DNA of 64,000 nt from Streptomyces deccanensis (GTDB lineage Bacteria > Actinomycetota > Actinomycetes > Streptomycetales > Streptomycetaceae): NCBI RefSeq assembly GCF_022385335.1, contig NZ_CP092431.1, positions 7,006,001 to 7,070,000 of the forward strand, given 5' to 3'. Below the pieces are notes generated by a model. That model searched no databases and had not been told where the DNA came from. It saw only the letters and a list, made by a program, of their open reading frames with translations. Shown piece after piece: positions 28,201-36,961 of this stretch. The translations under genes were made by a program, and so were the position numbers. Position 1 is the first letter of the stretch. Every line of letters begins with the position of its first letter.

Positions 28201-29087
28201 TTGGCCGCGTTCTCCTTGGCCTCCGTGACCAGTTTCTCGGCCTCGGCGCGCGCCTCGCGCAGCGCCGCCTCCGCCTCCGCCATGCGCTGCTCGGCGGTCC
28301 GGCTCAGCTCGGCGGCCTGGCGGCGCGCGGAGTCCGACTCGGTGGCGGTGGAGGTGCGCAGCTGCTCGGCGTGCTCGGTGGCCTCCTGGGCCTGCGTGGA
28401 CGCCGCGTTCAGCAGCCGCTCGGCCTCGGCGCGGGCCCGGCGCAGGATCTGGTCGGCCTCGCTGCGAGCGGCCTCCGAGTCGCTCTGGAGCCGCTGGCGG
28501 GCCTCGGTGGCGAGCCGCTCGGCCTCGGCGCGGGCGGCGGCCAGCGCCTGCTCGGCCTCCGCGCGCGACTCGTCGACGAGTCGGCGGGCCTGGGACTCGC
28601 TGCGGGCGCGCAGCTGCTCGGCCCACGCCACGTTCTCGTTGACGTGCGACTCGACCGTCTGGCGGCGCTCGGAGAGTTCCTGGTCGAGCTGCTGGCGGCG
28701 GGTGACCGCCTCCTGGTGCAGCTCCGCCTGGAGCCGCGCGGCCTGCTCGGCGTGCTCCTGGAGGATCCGCTGTGTCTGCGCCCGGGCCTGGCTCAGCTCC
28801 CGCTCGGCGTCCGCGCGCAGCTGGTCGGCCTGCATCTGTGCCTGGCGGAGCATCTGCTCGGCCTGGTACCCGAGGTCGCCGCCGCTGTCGTAGGCGGGCC
28901 GGGACATGAGGGTGCGGCGCGCCTCGTGCAGCTTGGCGCGCAGCACCTCGACCTGGTAGCCGAGGTCCTCGGCGTGCTGGATCGCCTTTTCCCGCTCGGT
29001 CTTCAGCCGCTCCATCTCGGCCTCGAACCGAGAGAGGTGGTCGACGTCAGCCGCCGGCTCTCGCTCCTGGCGTTCGTAGCCCCGCAC
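25236..29087 (-). CDS. scy: Scy, polar-growth scaffold coiled-coil protein
   Basis: Scy is the large coiled-coil scaffold that assembles DivIVA and FilP into the Streptomyces tip-organising centre. This 1283-residue protein starts RGYERQEREPAADVDHLSRF, has a DivIVA-like N-terminal coil (EKAIQHAEDLGYQVEVLRAK), then about 1100 residues of Ala/Glu/Arg-rich repeats such as AEAERLRAEAEE in hendecad-like spacing. The C terminus has RELEVLVRRREDINAEISRV before a Gly/Ser tail. GTG at 29087 gives the usual start and has GGGA seven bases upstream; a TTG at 29117 would add ten residues. The strongly repetitive coding strand produces long antisense open frames, which are not genes. Confidence 0.95.
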   Translation of the reverse strand: MRGYERQEREPAADVDHLSRFEAEMERLKTEREKAIQHAEDLGYQVEVLRAKLHEARRTLMSRPAYDSGGDLGYQAEQMLRQAQMQADQLRADAERELSQARAQTQRILQEHAEQAARLQAELHQEAVTRRQQLDQELSERRQTVESHVNENVAWAEQLRARSESQARRLVDESRAEAEQALAAARAEAERLATEARQRLQSDSEAARSEADQILRRARAEAERLLNAASTQAQEATEHAEQLRTSTATESDSARRQAAELSRTAEQRMAEAEAALREARAEAEKLVTEAKENAAKVVTAAETTNEQRTRTAKEQVARLVEEATKEAEATKASAEEVVADARAEAEKLLAEAAEKARSITAEESASQLAKTAKTAEDVLNKASEEARNTTKAAAEEAERIRAEAEAEADRLRAEAHDLAEQLKGSAKDDTKEYRAKTVELQEEARRLRGEAEQLRSDAVAEGERIRSEARREAVQQIEEAAKTAEELLAKARTDADELRQTATADSEKVRTEAIERASTLRRQAEETLERTRKEAERLRAEAEEQSEELKAEAERAARELREETERGVETRKAEAAEELTRLQGEAEARLASAEEALTDARADAERIRREAGEESDRLRSEAAERIRTLQAQAEAEIERLRDEAASDASASRAEGEAVAVRLRSEAASEAERLKSEAQDTADRVRAEAQAAAERLATEASETLAAAQEEAARRRREAEELLGAARQEADQERLRAREQSEELLASARKRVEEAQAEAVRLVEEAERRAMEMVSAAEQHAQQVRDSVAGLHEQAQEEIAGLRNTAEHVADRMRREAEEESDRVRADAYAERERATEDANRVRREAREESEAAKSLAERTVAEAIAEAERVRSDASEHAQRVRTEASDTVARADQDASRTRAEAREDANRIRSDAATQADTLITEVTAEAERLTRETNEEAERVRAESVAKADRLIGEATDEAERLRAEAAETVGSAQQHAERVRADAERARAEAEAEADRLMAHAREEADNTLDQARKDANKRRSEAAEQVDKLISETAAEADKLLTEAQTQALQTTADAEGQADSMVGAARKEAERLVAEATVEGNSTVEKARTDADELLIGARRDATAIRERAEELRDRITAEIEALHTRARREAAETMKSTGDRCDALIKAAEEQLEKATAKAKEIVSEANSEAGKVRIAAVKKAEGLLKEAEQKKSTLVREAEELKAEAIREARRTVEEGKRELEVLVRRREDINAEISRVQDVLVALESFEAPSSGKDGGVKTGAAAGATRSGGKSSDG

Positions 29088-29362
29088 TGCGCGGTCCCAT
29101 CCGTCCCCTGGTCGCAACCTCTGGCAAACGAGCTCCGTCCAACCGCCGAACGGTGCCCCCGGGGAATGGTGTCAGATCAACGGCGGAGCACGGGCTGCCG
29201 CCCTCACCCTCGTCCCCCGAAACCTGGACCCCGGCCCTCGGGCGGCCGCTGATGGATCTCCGCGGCGCCCTTGGATCCCGCTCCTCGGAAGGCGGCAGGA
29301 CCCGGGCCGTCCCCGCGAAGGCGACGGCCGACCCCAACCCTACCGGCCCATATGTACGGGGG

Positions 29363-29803
29363 TCAGTGCTCAGGTGACTCAACTGGCGCCGAAGTGACCA
29401 GTTCTGTCAGTACGCCATGACAATCCTTGGGGTGCAGGAACGTGATCCGTGACCCCATGGAACCGACTCGCGGCTCCTCGTACAGGACGCGTACGCCCTT
29501 GTCCTTGATCGCGGCCGCCTCGCCGTCGACGTCCGCCGTACCGAAGGCGATGTGGTGGACCCCCTCGCCGTTCTTGGCCAGCCACTTCGCGACGGTGGAG
29601 TCCTCCCGGGTCGGCTCCAGAAGCTGCAGGTAGGAGGCGCCGCCGTCGTCCGTGCTGTTGATCTTGAGCATGGCCTCACGCACGCCCTGCTCCTCGTTGA
29701 CCTCGGAGTGGAACACCTCGAAGCCGTACGTGGCCCGGTAGAACTCGACGGTGGCGTCGAGATCGAAACAGGCGATTCCGATGTGGTCGATTCGCGTCAG
29801 CAT
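29363..29803 (-). CDS. mce: Methylmalonyl-CoA epimerase
   Basis: It interconverts (S)- and (R)-methylmalonyl-CoA in the propionate pathway. The 146-residue VOC-fold protein has two glyoxalase-like modules. Likely metal ligands appear in LTRIDHIGIACFDLD, SYLQLLEPTREDS, GVHHIAFGTAD and CHGVLTELV. Length and motifs match actinobacterial Mce. It is divergent from the thiolase gene at 29952, an association known from other Streptomyces chromosomes. Confidence 0.95.
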   Translation of the reverse strand: MLTRIDHIGIACFDLDATVEFYRATYGFEVFHSEVNEEQGVREAMLKINSTDDGGASYLQLLEPTREDSTVAKWLAKNGEGVHHIAFGTADVDGEAAAIKDKGVRVLYEEPRVGSMGSRITFLHPKDCHGVLTELVTSAPVESPEH

Positions 29804-29870
29804 GGTGTCAGTGCAGCGCTCCCGCGACGGTTACGCAACGTGCGCGCGATCACACCGACAGCCCGATGAC

Positions 29871-29883
29871 GGCACGGAGTGCC
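29871..29883. repeat. Small inverted repeat between mce and thiolase genes
   Basis: GGCAC-GGA-GTGCC forms a short dyad in the 148-base divergent promoter region. It could be an operator half or chance; the region also contains AT-rich TACATT and GAAGTAAAC just downstream. Confidence 0.35.
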
Positions 29884-29951
29884 ACTCAGTACATTCGAAG
29901 TAAACCCTCGTTCACTCCTCGGCTTGCAAAGCTGGAAGGGGATCGCACCTC

Positions 29952-31154
29952 ATGTCTGGTTCGAACGGCAATACATCGGTGATCGTCGCGGGCGCCCGGA
30001 CGCCCATGGGACGGTTGCTCGGTTCGCTCAAGTCCTTCTCCGGAGCCGACCTCGGCGGCTTCGCGATCAAGGCCGCCCTCGACCGTGCGGGGATCGGTGG
30101 CGACCAGGTCCAGTACGTGATCATGGGTCAGGTGCTCCAGGCCGGGGCGGGGCAGATCCCGGCACGCCAGGCCGCGGTGAAGGCCGGCATCCCCATGAAC
30201 GTGCCCGCGCTCACGATCAACAAGGTGTGTCTGTCCGGCCTCGACGCCATCGCGCTCGCCGACCAGCTGATCCGCGCCGGCGAGTTCGACGTGATCGTGG
30301 CGGGCGGCCAGGAGTCCATGACCAACGCCCCCCACCTGCTCCCGAAGTCCCGCGAGGGCTACAAGTACGGGGCGATCCAGATGCTCGACGCGATGGCGCA
30401 CGACGGGCTCACGGACTCCTTCGAGAACATCGCCATGGGCGAGTCGACGGAGAAGCACAACACCCGCCTCGGCATCCTCCGCCCCGAGCAGGACGAGATC
30501 GCCGCGCTGTCCCACCAGCGCGCCGCCGCCGCGCAGAAGAACGGCCTCTTCGACGCCGAGATCACCCCGGTGGAGATCCCGCAGCGCAAGGGCGAGCCGG
30601 TCGTCTTCAGCCAGGACGAGGGCATCCGGGGCGAGACGACCGCCGAGTCGCTGGGCAAGCTGCGCCCGGCCTTCGCCAAGGACGGCACCATCACGGCCGG
30701 GTCCGCCTCGCAGATCTCCGACGGCGCCGCGGCCGTGGTCGTCATGAGCAAGGCCAAGGCGCAGGAGCTGGGCCTCACCTGGCTCGCCGAGATCGGCGCC
30801 CACGGGAACGTGGCCGGGCCGGACAACTCGCTCCAGTCCCAGCCGTCGAACGCGATCCAGCACGCCCTGAAGAAGGACGGGCTGGAGGTGGCGGACCTGG
30901 ACCTCATCGAGATCAACGAGGCCTTCGCCGCGGTCGCCGTGCAGTCAATGAAGGACCTCGGCGTGTCCCCGGAAAAGGTGAACGTCAACGGTGGTGCGAT
31001 CGCTCTCGGGCACCCCATCGGCATGTCCGGCGCCCGGCTCGTCCTCCACCTCGCCCTGGAACTGAAGCGGCGCGGCGGCGGTGTCGGCGCGGCCGCGCTG
31101 TGCGGTGGCGGTGGTCAGGGTGACGCGCTGATCGTGCGGGTACCCAAGGCCTGA
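29952..31154 (+). CDS. Acetyl-CoA C-acetyltransferase (thiolase)
   Basis: A 400-residue thiolase that condenses two acetyl-CoA to acetoacetyl-CoA or cleaves the reverse. Catalytic features are the nucleophile C93 in [25 protein letters not shown], the [12 protein letters not shown] histidine motif, and the second cysteine in [18 protein letters not shown] at 29952 follows GGAAGGGG. It is followed by meaB after 59 bases and probably cotranscribed. Alongside the 3-hydroxybutyryl-CoA dehydrogenase it can feed the ethylmalonyl-CoA or butyryl-CoA route. Confidence 0.95.
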   Translation: MSGSNGNTSVIVAGARTPMGRLLGSLKSFSGADLGGFAIKAALDRAGIGGDQVQYVIMGQVLQAGAGQIPARQAAVKAGIPMNVPALTINKVCLSGLDAIALADQLIRAGEFDVIVAGGQESMTNAPHLLPKSREGYKYGAIQMLDAMAHDGLTDSFENIAMGESTEKHNTRLGILRPEQDEIAALSHQRAAAAQKNGLFDAEITPVEIPQRKGEPVVFSQDEGIRGETTAESLGKLRPAFAKDGTITAGSASQISDGAAAVVVMSKAKAQELGLTWLAEIGAHGNVAGPDNSLQSQPSNAIQHALKKDGLEVADLDLIEINEAFAAVAVQSMKDLGVSPEKVNVNGGAIALGHPIGMSGARLVLHLALELKRRGGGVGAAALCGGGGQGDALIVRVPKA

Positions 31155-31216
31155 GGCCCGTCGGTGTCCTCGCGTACGAGGTCACCCGTCTTCCCGGCAT
31201 TCGGATCGGAGCTGTG

Positions 31217-32173
31217 ATGCAGGACGTCCCCACGCTGGTGGCACAGGCCAGGGAAGGGCGGCCCCGGGCCGTCGCCCGGCTGATCTCCCTGGTGGAGGGG
31301 GCGTCCCCGCAGCTGCGCGAGGTCATGGCCGCGCTGGCATCGCTCACGGGCGGGGCGTACGTCGTGGGTCTCACCGGCTCGCCCGGCGTGGGCAAGTCCA
31401 CGTCCACGTCGGCGCTGGTGACCGCGTACCGCAGAGCCGGGAAGCGGGTCGGGGTGCTGGCGGTCGACCCGTCCTCGCCCTTCAGCGGTGGCGCGCTGCT
31501 CGGCGACCGGGTGCGGATGTCGGACCACGCCTCCGACCCCGGCGTGTACATCCGTTCGATGGCGACCCGTGGTCATCTGGGCGGCCTCGCCTGGGCCGCC
31601 CCACAGGCGATCCGGGTCCTGGACGCGGCGGGCTGCGACGTGATCCTCGTCGAGACGGTCGGGGTCGGCCAGTCCGAGGTGGAGATCGCCTCCCAGGCCG
31701 ACACGTCCGTGGTGCTCCTCGCCCCCGGCATGGGGGACGGCATCCAGGCGGCCAAGGCCGGGATCCTGGAGATCGGCGACGTCTACGTCGTCAACAAGGC
31801 CGACCGGGACGGCGCGGACGCGACCGCGCGCGAGCTGAACCACATGCTCGGGCTGGGCGAGTCCCGGGGACCCGGCGACTGGCGCCCGCCGATCGTCAAG
31901 ACGGTCGCGGCGCGGGCCGAGGGGGTCGACGAGGTCGTGGAGGCGCTGGAGAAGCACCGGGCGTGGATGGAGGAGCGGGGGGTTCTCGCGGAGCGACGCC
32001 GGTCGCGTGCGGCGCGTGAGGTGGAAGCGATCGCGATGACCGCGCTGCGGGAGCGGATCGGGGACCTGCACGGTGACCGTCGGCTGGATGCCCTGGCCGA
32101 GCGCATCGTGACGGGCGAGCTGGATCCGTATCGGGCGGCGGATGAACTGGTGGCCGGCCTGACGGAGGGCTGA
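31217..32173 (+). CDS. meaB: MeaB, GTPase chaperone of B12-dependent acyl-CoA mutase
   Basis: A SIMIBI-class G protein of about 318 residues that protects and reloads methylmalonyl-CoA-type mutases with adenosylcobalamin. Motifs are the P-loop VVGLTGSPGVGKSTSTSAL, LAVDPSSPFSGGALLGDRVR, the switch/Walker-B DVILVETVGVGQSEVEI, and the base-specific NKADRDGA. A GTG three bases upstream (31214) is an alternative start. The gene follows the thiolase gene. Its natural client, IcmA, is encoded 12 kb downstream. Confidence 0.95.
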   Translation: MQDVPTLVAQAREGRPRAVARLISLVEGASPQLREVMAALASLTGGAYVVGLTGSPGVGKSTSTSALVTAYRRAGKRVGVLAVDPSSPFSGGALLGDRVRMSDHASDPGVYIRSMATRGHLGGLAWAAPQAIRVLDAAGCDVILVETVGVGQSEVEIASQADTSVVLLAPGMGDGIQAAKAGILEIGDVYVVNKADRDGADATARELNHMLGLGESRGPGDWRPPIVKTVAARAEGVDEVVEALEKHRAWMEERGVLAERRRSRAAREVEAIAMTALRERIGDLHGDRRLDALAERIVTGELDPYRAADELVAGLTEG

Positions 32174-32253
32174 CCAAGGGTTTTTCGCCCCCGCCGCCCC
32201 TACCCGTCCCATCCCAGGGGCTGCGCGCCCCTACGACCCCCGCGTCAAAGACT

Positions 32254-32298
32254 CGGGGCTCCGCCCCGGACCCCGTTCGCTCAGTTCCCCGCGCCCCT
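32254..32298. repeat. Dispersed intergenic repeat, long copy
   Basis: The element CGGGGCTCCGCCCCGGACCC continues through CGTTCGCTCAGTTCCCCGCG and CCCCT. A nearly identical copy occurs at 42894-42938. The GGGGCTCCGCCCC part can form a hairpin. It lies after meaB, where it may act as a terminator. Confidence 0.72.
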
Positions 32299-32460
32299 AT
32301 GGAATGGCCGCAGGCCTTCCAGGGGCGCCCCCACACCCCCGAGCTGCTAGCTTGGCCGCGTGTTCACTCACCTTGCGTAGAGACGCCCCCCGCAGGCGAC
32401 GTGCCGTCGTCGTGCGGGCATCGGTGTCCCTTTCACGCCTCCCGGTGAGGAACCTTTCGC

Positions 32461-33738
32461 ATGTCCGCGACCTCCCCGCGGCCGTCGTACACGGCGGTGC
32501 TCCGCCTCCCGTACGCCCGCCGCACCTTCGCCGCCGCACTCGTCGGCCGGCTCTCCTACGGCATGGTGCCGGTCGCCGTGCTGCTCGCCGTGACCCGGGC
32601 GACGGGCTCGTACGCCGTCGCCGGCACGGTCATGGCCCTGTTCGGGGCCACCAGTGTCCTCCTGTCGCCCGCGAGGGCGGCGCTCGTCGACCGGTACGGC
32701 CCCCGCCGGGCGCTGCCACCGATGGCCTCGCTCTACGCCGTGCTGCTCGGGCTGTTGGCGGTGTCGACCTGGCGGCCGGGCGCCCCGCCCCTCCTGCTGG
32801 GCGCGGTCGCGGTGGCGGCCGGTGCCTGTACGCCTCCGCTCGGGCCGACGATGCGCACGGTGTGGAGCGACCTCGCCGCGGACCGGGGGCTGCTGCCGCG
32901 CGCGTACAGCCTCGACGGGGTCGCGGAGGAACTGCTGTTCGTGTCGGGGCCGTTGCTGGTGGGCGGGGTCGTGCAGATCGCCGCTCCGGCCGCCGCCGTG
33001 GCCCTGGGTGCCGTGCTGGTGGTGGCCGGGACCTTCGGGTTCGTCGCCTCCCCGGCCGTGGCGCGCGTGCCGGGGCGGAGCACGGTCCAGAAGGAGCCCG
33101 GGGGCCGACGGGGTTCGTGGGGCGTCGCCGGGATCGTGCCGCCGGTCGTCGCGGCCGGTGGCGTCGGGCTGTCGCTCGGCGCGCTCGACCTGCTGGTGCT
33201 GGCCTTCGCCGAACAGCGGGGCCACGGGGACGACGTGGTGGCCTGGATCTTCGCCGCGCTGTCCGCCGGGAGCGCGGTGGGCGGGCTGCTGTACGGCGCG
33301 GTCGGCTGGCGCTCCGGCGCCCGCGTCCGGCTGGCGCTGCTGACGGCGGGGCTGGGCCTCGCCCTCGCCGGTGCCGGGCTCGCCCCGGACCTCGCCGTCC
33401 TCACCGGCGTGGTGGTCTGCGCCGGTGCCTTCGTCGCCCCGGCCCTCACCACCGCGTACCTCGTCGCCGACGCCTCCGCCCCGCCCACCGCCCGCACCCG
33501 GTCCGGCGCCTGGGTCAACACGGCCGTCAACGCGGGGATCTCGACGGGAGCGGCCGCCTCGGGGCTGTTGGTCACCAGGTTCTCCCCCGCCCTCGGTTTC
33601 GCCCTGGCGGGGGGCGCGGCGCTGCTCGCGGCGGTCGTCGTGGGGCTGGGGAGCCGACGGGGCCGTGCGGCGGCCCCGGAGGCAGCAGCCGGAGGGGAGG
33701 CAGGCCGTGAGGTGAGCCGACCGCGCGAACGGCGGTAG
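32461..33738 (+). CDS. MFS transporter
   Basis: A 425-residue major facilitator with about twelve membrane helices. It starts SATSPRPSYTAVLRLPYARR and continues AALVGRLSYGMVPVAVLLAV. The loop PARAALVDRYGPRRALPPMA is a recognisable motif A between helices 2 and 3. The C-terminal tail is basic. ATG at 32461 follows GGTGAGGAACC. No linked regulator is visible, and the substrate is unknown. Confidence 0.86.
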   Translation: MSATSPRPSYTAVLRLPYARRTFAAALVGRLSYGMVPVAVLLAVTRATGSYAVAGTVMALFGATSVLLSPARAALVDRYGPRRALPPMASLYAVLLGLLAVSTWRPGAPPLLLGAVAVAAGACTPPLGPTMRTVWSDLAADRGLLPRAYSLDGVAEELLFVSGPLLVGGVVQIAAPAAAVALGAVLVVAGTFGFVASPAVARVPGRSTVQKEPGGRRGSWGVAGIVPPVVAAGGVGLSLGALDLLVLAFAEQRGHGDDVVAWIFAALSAGSAVGGLLYGAVGWRSGARVRLALLTAGLGLALAGAGLAPDLAVLTGVVVCAGAFVAPALTTAYLVADASAPPTARTRSGAWVNTAVNAGISTGAAASGLLVTRFSPALGFALAGGAALLAAVVVGLGSRRGRAAAPEAAAGGEAGREVSRPRERR

Positions 33739-33944
33739 GGGCACCCGGTGCCGGGTGCCCCTACCTGGGGGTGAGGAAGGCCGCGTGCCTCTGGGGGGAG
33801 CGAGGTGGCGGGCTTCCCGGTGTGGAAGGAGGGGGTCGGGCTCCCGTGGTGTGGGGGGAGAGCGCCGGTCCTCCTGGAGGTGGCTGCCGGCCGAGGGGGT
33901 CGGCCGGGTCCGTCCTCCCGGTGGTTCGCGGAGACCGCGGGAGG

Positions 33945-34661
33945 TCAGTCCTCCGTGCGGTCGGCGGTCAGCTTGCCGGAGTCGGGGTTCACCCTCCAGT
34001 CGCTGCCGGTGCCGTCGGCAGCGGTGGTGTCGACCTCCCAGGCCTGGTCGGCGCTCTCCTCGTCGAGGTCCACGGAGGTCACGGTGCCCTTGCCGGCGGC
34101 GGCCTCGGCGGCCTCGGCGGCGGTCACGGAGCTGCCCTTCAGCGCGGCCCGGATCTGCGCGGTCTCGGCGGCGTCGTCACCGTCGTCGTCGCGGTCGGCG
34201 TGCGTGCCGAGGACCTTGCCGGTGCTCGGGTCGACCTGGACGCTGAACCACTTGTCACCGGCGGTCAGGACGTCGACGTCCCACACCAGGTTCGTGCCCT
34301 CGTCGTCGAGGTCGGCGGAGACGGCCGTACCGGCCTTGGCCTTCAGCGCGGTGGCGATCGCGTCGGCGGCCGTGACCTGACCGGCCTTCGCCTCGGCCGC
34401 GTTCTCGGCCTTGTCGTCGGCGTCCTGGTCCGTGTCGCGGGCGGCCTGGTCCTCGGCCTTGTCGTCCGCCTTGTCCTGGGCGGTGTCGTCGGAGTCGTCG
34501 TTCACGTCGTTGGCGTCGTCGCGGTCGTTGTCGTCGTTCGACACCGACACGGTCTTCTTCGCCGGCGCCTCGTCGTCACCCGAGACCGCGATGGCGGTCG
34601 CGGTGCCGCCGCCGATCAGGGCGACGGCCGTGATGGTGGCGATGACGATGTTGCGCTTCAT
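33945..34661 (-). CDS. Secreted or membrane-anchored PepSY-domain protein
   Basis: A 238-residue protein with an N-terminal signal/anchor (KRNIVIATITAVALIGGGTA), an Asp/Lys-rich acidic linker (about 28-85, many D and A), and two PepSY modules. The modules are seen as AADAIATALKAKAG..DVDVLTAGDKWFSVQVD and AAEAAEAAAGKGTV..WEVDTTAADGTGSDW, each with a conserved Trp. PepSY proteins are often inhibitors or sensors that work outside the membrane. It is divergent from an OmpR-type two-component system whose operator-like repeats lie between them, which suggests shared control. ATG at 34661 with AGGAACCTC upstream. Confidence 0.87.
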   Translation of the reverse strand: MKRNIVIATITAVALIGGGTATAIAVSGDDEAPAKKTVSVSNDDNDRDDANDVNDDSDDTAQDKADDKAEDQAARDTDQDADDKAENAAEAKAGQVTAADAIATALKAKAGTAVSADLDDEGTNLVWDVDVLTAGDKWFSVQVDPSTGKVLGTHADRDDDGDDAAETAQIRAALKGSSVTAAEAAEAAAGKGTVTSVDLDEESADQAWEVDTTAADGTGSDWRVNPDSGKLTADRTED

Positions 34662-34783
34662 GAGGTTCCTCCAGAATGCGACTGGCTGCGACCAGTAACG
34701 GATGTTGTCGCCGGTCGCAGCGGGGCTTGTCCGGCTTATCCGCCTCGTCTGCTTTCGACGTGGACCAATCTGGCCGACCGACG

Positions 34784-34821
34784 CTGAAGCGGACCTGAAG
34801 CCCCCTGAAGACCGCTTCAGG
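34784..34821. promoter_or_regulatory. CTGAAG repeat array, probable response-regulator operator
   Basis: CTGAAG occurs at 34784-34789, 34795-34800 and 34805-34810, with the reverse complement CTTCAG at 34815-34820. Spacing of 10-11 bases puts all on one face of the helix. The array lies 23 bases upstream of the response-regulator start at 34844 and in the region shared with the divergent PepSY gene. Confidence 0.7.
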
Positions 34822-34843
34822 TTCGGTTTGCCAAGCTGAACGC

Positions 34844-35512
34844 ATGCGCCTGTTGATCGTGGAAGATGAGAAGCGGCTCGCGGTGTCGCTGGCCAAGGGC
34901 CTGACGGCCGAGGGGTACGCCGTGGACGTCGTCCACGACGGGATCGACGGACTGCACCGGGCGAGCGAGGGGTCGTACGACCTCGTGATCCTCGACATCA
35001 TGCTGCCCGGCATGAACGGCTACCGCGTCTGCGCCGCCCTGCGGGCCGCCGGCCACGACGTGCCGATCCTGATGCTCACGGCCAAGGACGGCGAGTACGA
35101 CGAGGCCGAGGGCCTCGACACGGGCGCCGACGACTATCTGACCAAGCCGTTCTCGTACGTCGTCCTCGTCGCCCGGGTGAAGGCGCTGCTGCGGCGGCGC
35201 GGCCCCTCGGGCGGCGCCTCGCCCGTGCACGAGGTCGGCGAGCTGAAGGTCGACACGGCCGCCCGGCGCGTGTTCCTCGCCGACGACGAGATCACTCTCA
35301 CCACCAAGGAGTTCTCCGTCCTGGAGCAACTCGTCCTGAGAGCCGGTGAGGTCGTCTCCAAGGCCGACATCCTGGAGCACGTCTGGGACTTCGCCTACGA
35401 CGGCGACCCGAACATCGTCGAGGTCTACATCAGCGCGCTGCGCCGCAAGCTCGGCTCCCCGCTCATCAAGACCGTCCGCGGGGCCGGCTACAGACTGGAG
35501 GGCCGCTCATGA
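34844..35512 (+). CDS. OmpR/CutR-type response regulator
   Basis: A 222-residue response regulator. The receiver has MRLLIVEDEKRLAVSLAKGL, phospho-acceptor D51 in LVILDIMLPGMNG, and K in DDYLTKPFSYVVL. The C-terminal winged helix (about 130-222) includes FSVLEQLVLRAGEVVSKADI and VYISALRRKLGSPLIKTVRG. The gene overlaps the kinase gene by four bases (ATGA, 35509-35512). The CTGAAG array upstream is a natural autoregulatory site. Confidence 0.95.
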   Translation: MRLLIVEDEKRLAVSLAKGLTAEGYAVDVVHDGIDGLHRASEGSYDLVILDIMLPGMNGYRVCAALRAAGHDVPILMLTAKDGEYDEAEGLDTGADDYLTKPFSYVVLVARVKALLRRRGPSGGASPVHEVGELKVDTAARRVFLADDEITLTTKEFSVLEQLVLRAGEVVSKADILEHVWDFAYDGDPNIVEVYISALRRKLGSPLIKTVRGAGYRLEGRS

Positions 35513-36936
35513 AGCGCCGTCTCGGCTCGGTACGGGCCCGGGCGACCCTCGCCGCGACCGTCGTCGTCGCCGTGGCGCTGGTCGCCGCCGGGGCCGCCGT
35601 GCTGCTGTCACTGCGGTTCACCCTCACCGACAAGGCGGACGCGGAGGCCGACTCCGTGGCCCGCAACGCGGCCTCCGCGCTGGCGAACGGGTTCGCCTAC
35701 GCCGAGTTGAGGCTGCCGGACGGCGACGAGAACCCGGTCGAGGTCCTGGACCGGAACGAGAAGCCCGTCGCGGTCGGCGAGGACGTCGAGGGCATGGACG
35801 TGACCGCCATCGACTCGGACCGGCTGAACTCCGAGACCAACGACGACGCCGACGACCGGGCGGAAGGCGACCAGGACGCCGAGGACGGGGGCAGCCTCAA
35901 GGCGGGCGAGGTCGCCGACGAGACCTGGTACGGCGAGGGTTCCGCGACCGTCGAAGGGGTCACGGCGGACTACCGGTTCGCCGGGGTCGACGTGGTCACG
36001 CCGGCGGGCGTGCCCCTCACCGTCTACGCGGGTGCCCCGCTCTCCACCGAGGAGGATGCCGTCGGCACCGCGCTGACGACGATGCTCATCGGGCTGCCGT
36101 TGCTGCTGCTGACGGTGAGTGGGGTGACGTACGTCGTCACCCGCCGAGCACTGCGCCCCGTCGAGGGCATCCGTTCGGAGATGGCGGCGATCACCGCGTC
36201 CGAGGACCTCTCCCGACGCGTCCCCGAGCCGGACACGCACGACGAGGTCGCCCGGCTCGCGCGCACCACCAACGAGACGCTGGCCGCGCTGGAGGCCTCG
36301 GTGGAGCGGCAGCGCGCGTTCGTCGCGGACGCCTCGCACGAACTGCGCAGCCCCATCGCCTCGCTGCGCACCCAGCTGGAAGTGGGCGCCGCGCACCCGG
36401 AGTTGCTGGACCTGGACGGGGCGGTCGAGGACACCGTGCGGCTGCAGAGCCTCGCCGCCGACCTGCTGCTGCTCGCCCGGCTGGACGCGGGGGAGCGGCC
36501 GCCGCCGGACGCGCGCTTCGACCTGGCGAGGGTGGTACGGGAGGAGGTGGCGTCCCGGGAGGGCGTGACGCTGGACGGCGTGGACTCCGTGGAGCTGCGC
36601 GGCTCGCGCAACCAGATCTGCCGCGTCCTCGGCAACCTCCTGGACAACGCCGCCCGCCACGCCCGGGACCGTGTCGCCGTCACGCTGCGCACCACGCCCG
36701 ACTGGGCGGTCCTCCAGGTCGTGGACGACGGCGCGGGCGTCCCGCCGGCCGATCGCGAACGCGTCTTCGAACGCTTCGTCCGCCTGGACGAGTCCCGCGC
36801 GAGGGACGACGGCGGCGCCGGCCTGGGCCTCGCGATCGCCAGAGACATCGCGACCCGCCACGGCGGCACCCTGACAGTGGCAGACGCCCCGGGCGGCGGA
36901 GCCCTTTTCGAACTCCGGCTGCCCCGGGAGAGCTAG
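35509..36936 (+). CDS. Sensor histidine kinase, HAMP-HisKA type
   Basis: A 475-residue kinase. Membrane helix 1 is at about 11-35, followed by an acidic extracytoplasmic domain of about 150 residues (rich in Asp/Glu near 105-125), helix 2 (about 187-208, LIGLPLLLLTVSGVTYVV) and HAMP. HisKA has the phosphorylated histidine in FVADASHELRSPIASLRTQL. The ATPase domain has NLLDNAARHA, VDDGAGVPPADRERVFERF and GGAGLGLAIARDIATRHGG. It is coupled to the upstream regulator. The acidic sensor domain could sense cations or envelope state, but that is inference. Confidence 0.94.
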   Translation: MKRRLGSVRARATLAATVVVAVALVAAGAAVLLSLRFTLTDKADAEADSVARNAASALANGFAYAELRLPDGDENPVEVLDRNEKPVAVGEDVEGMDVTAIDSDRLNSETNDDADDRAEGDQDAEDGGSLKAGEVADETWYGEGSATVEGVTADYRFAGVDVVTPAGVPLTVYAGAPLSTEEDAVGTALTTMLIGLPLLLLTVSGVTYVVTRRALRPVEGIRSEMAAITASEDLSRRVPEPDTHDEVARLARTTNETLAALEASVERQRAFVADASHELRSPIASLRTQLEVGAAHPELLDLDGAVEDTVRLQSLAADLLLLARLDAGERPPPDARFDLARVVREEVASREGVTLDGVDSVELRGSRNQICRVLGNLLDNAARHARDRVAVTLRTTPDWAVLQVVDDGAGVPPADRERVFERFVRLDESRARDDGGAGLGLAIARDIATRHGGTLTVADAPGGGALFELRLPRES

Positions 36937-36961
36937 GGCGCCTCGGGGCCGCCGGTCACCC

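Noticed and set aside
25701..29252. A 1183-codon open frame antisense to scy
   Set aside because: It is Leu/Gly/Arg-rich without domain pattern. It exists because the Glu/Ala/Arg repeats of scy use GC-rich third positions, which removes stop codons on the other strand.
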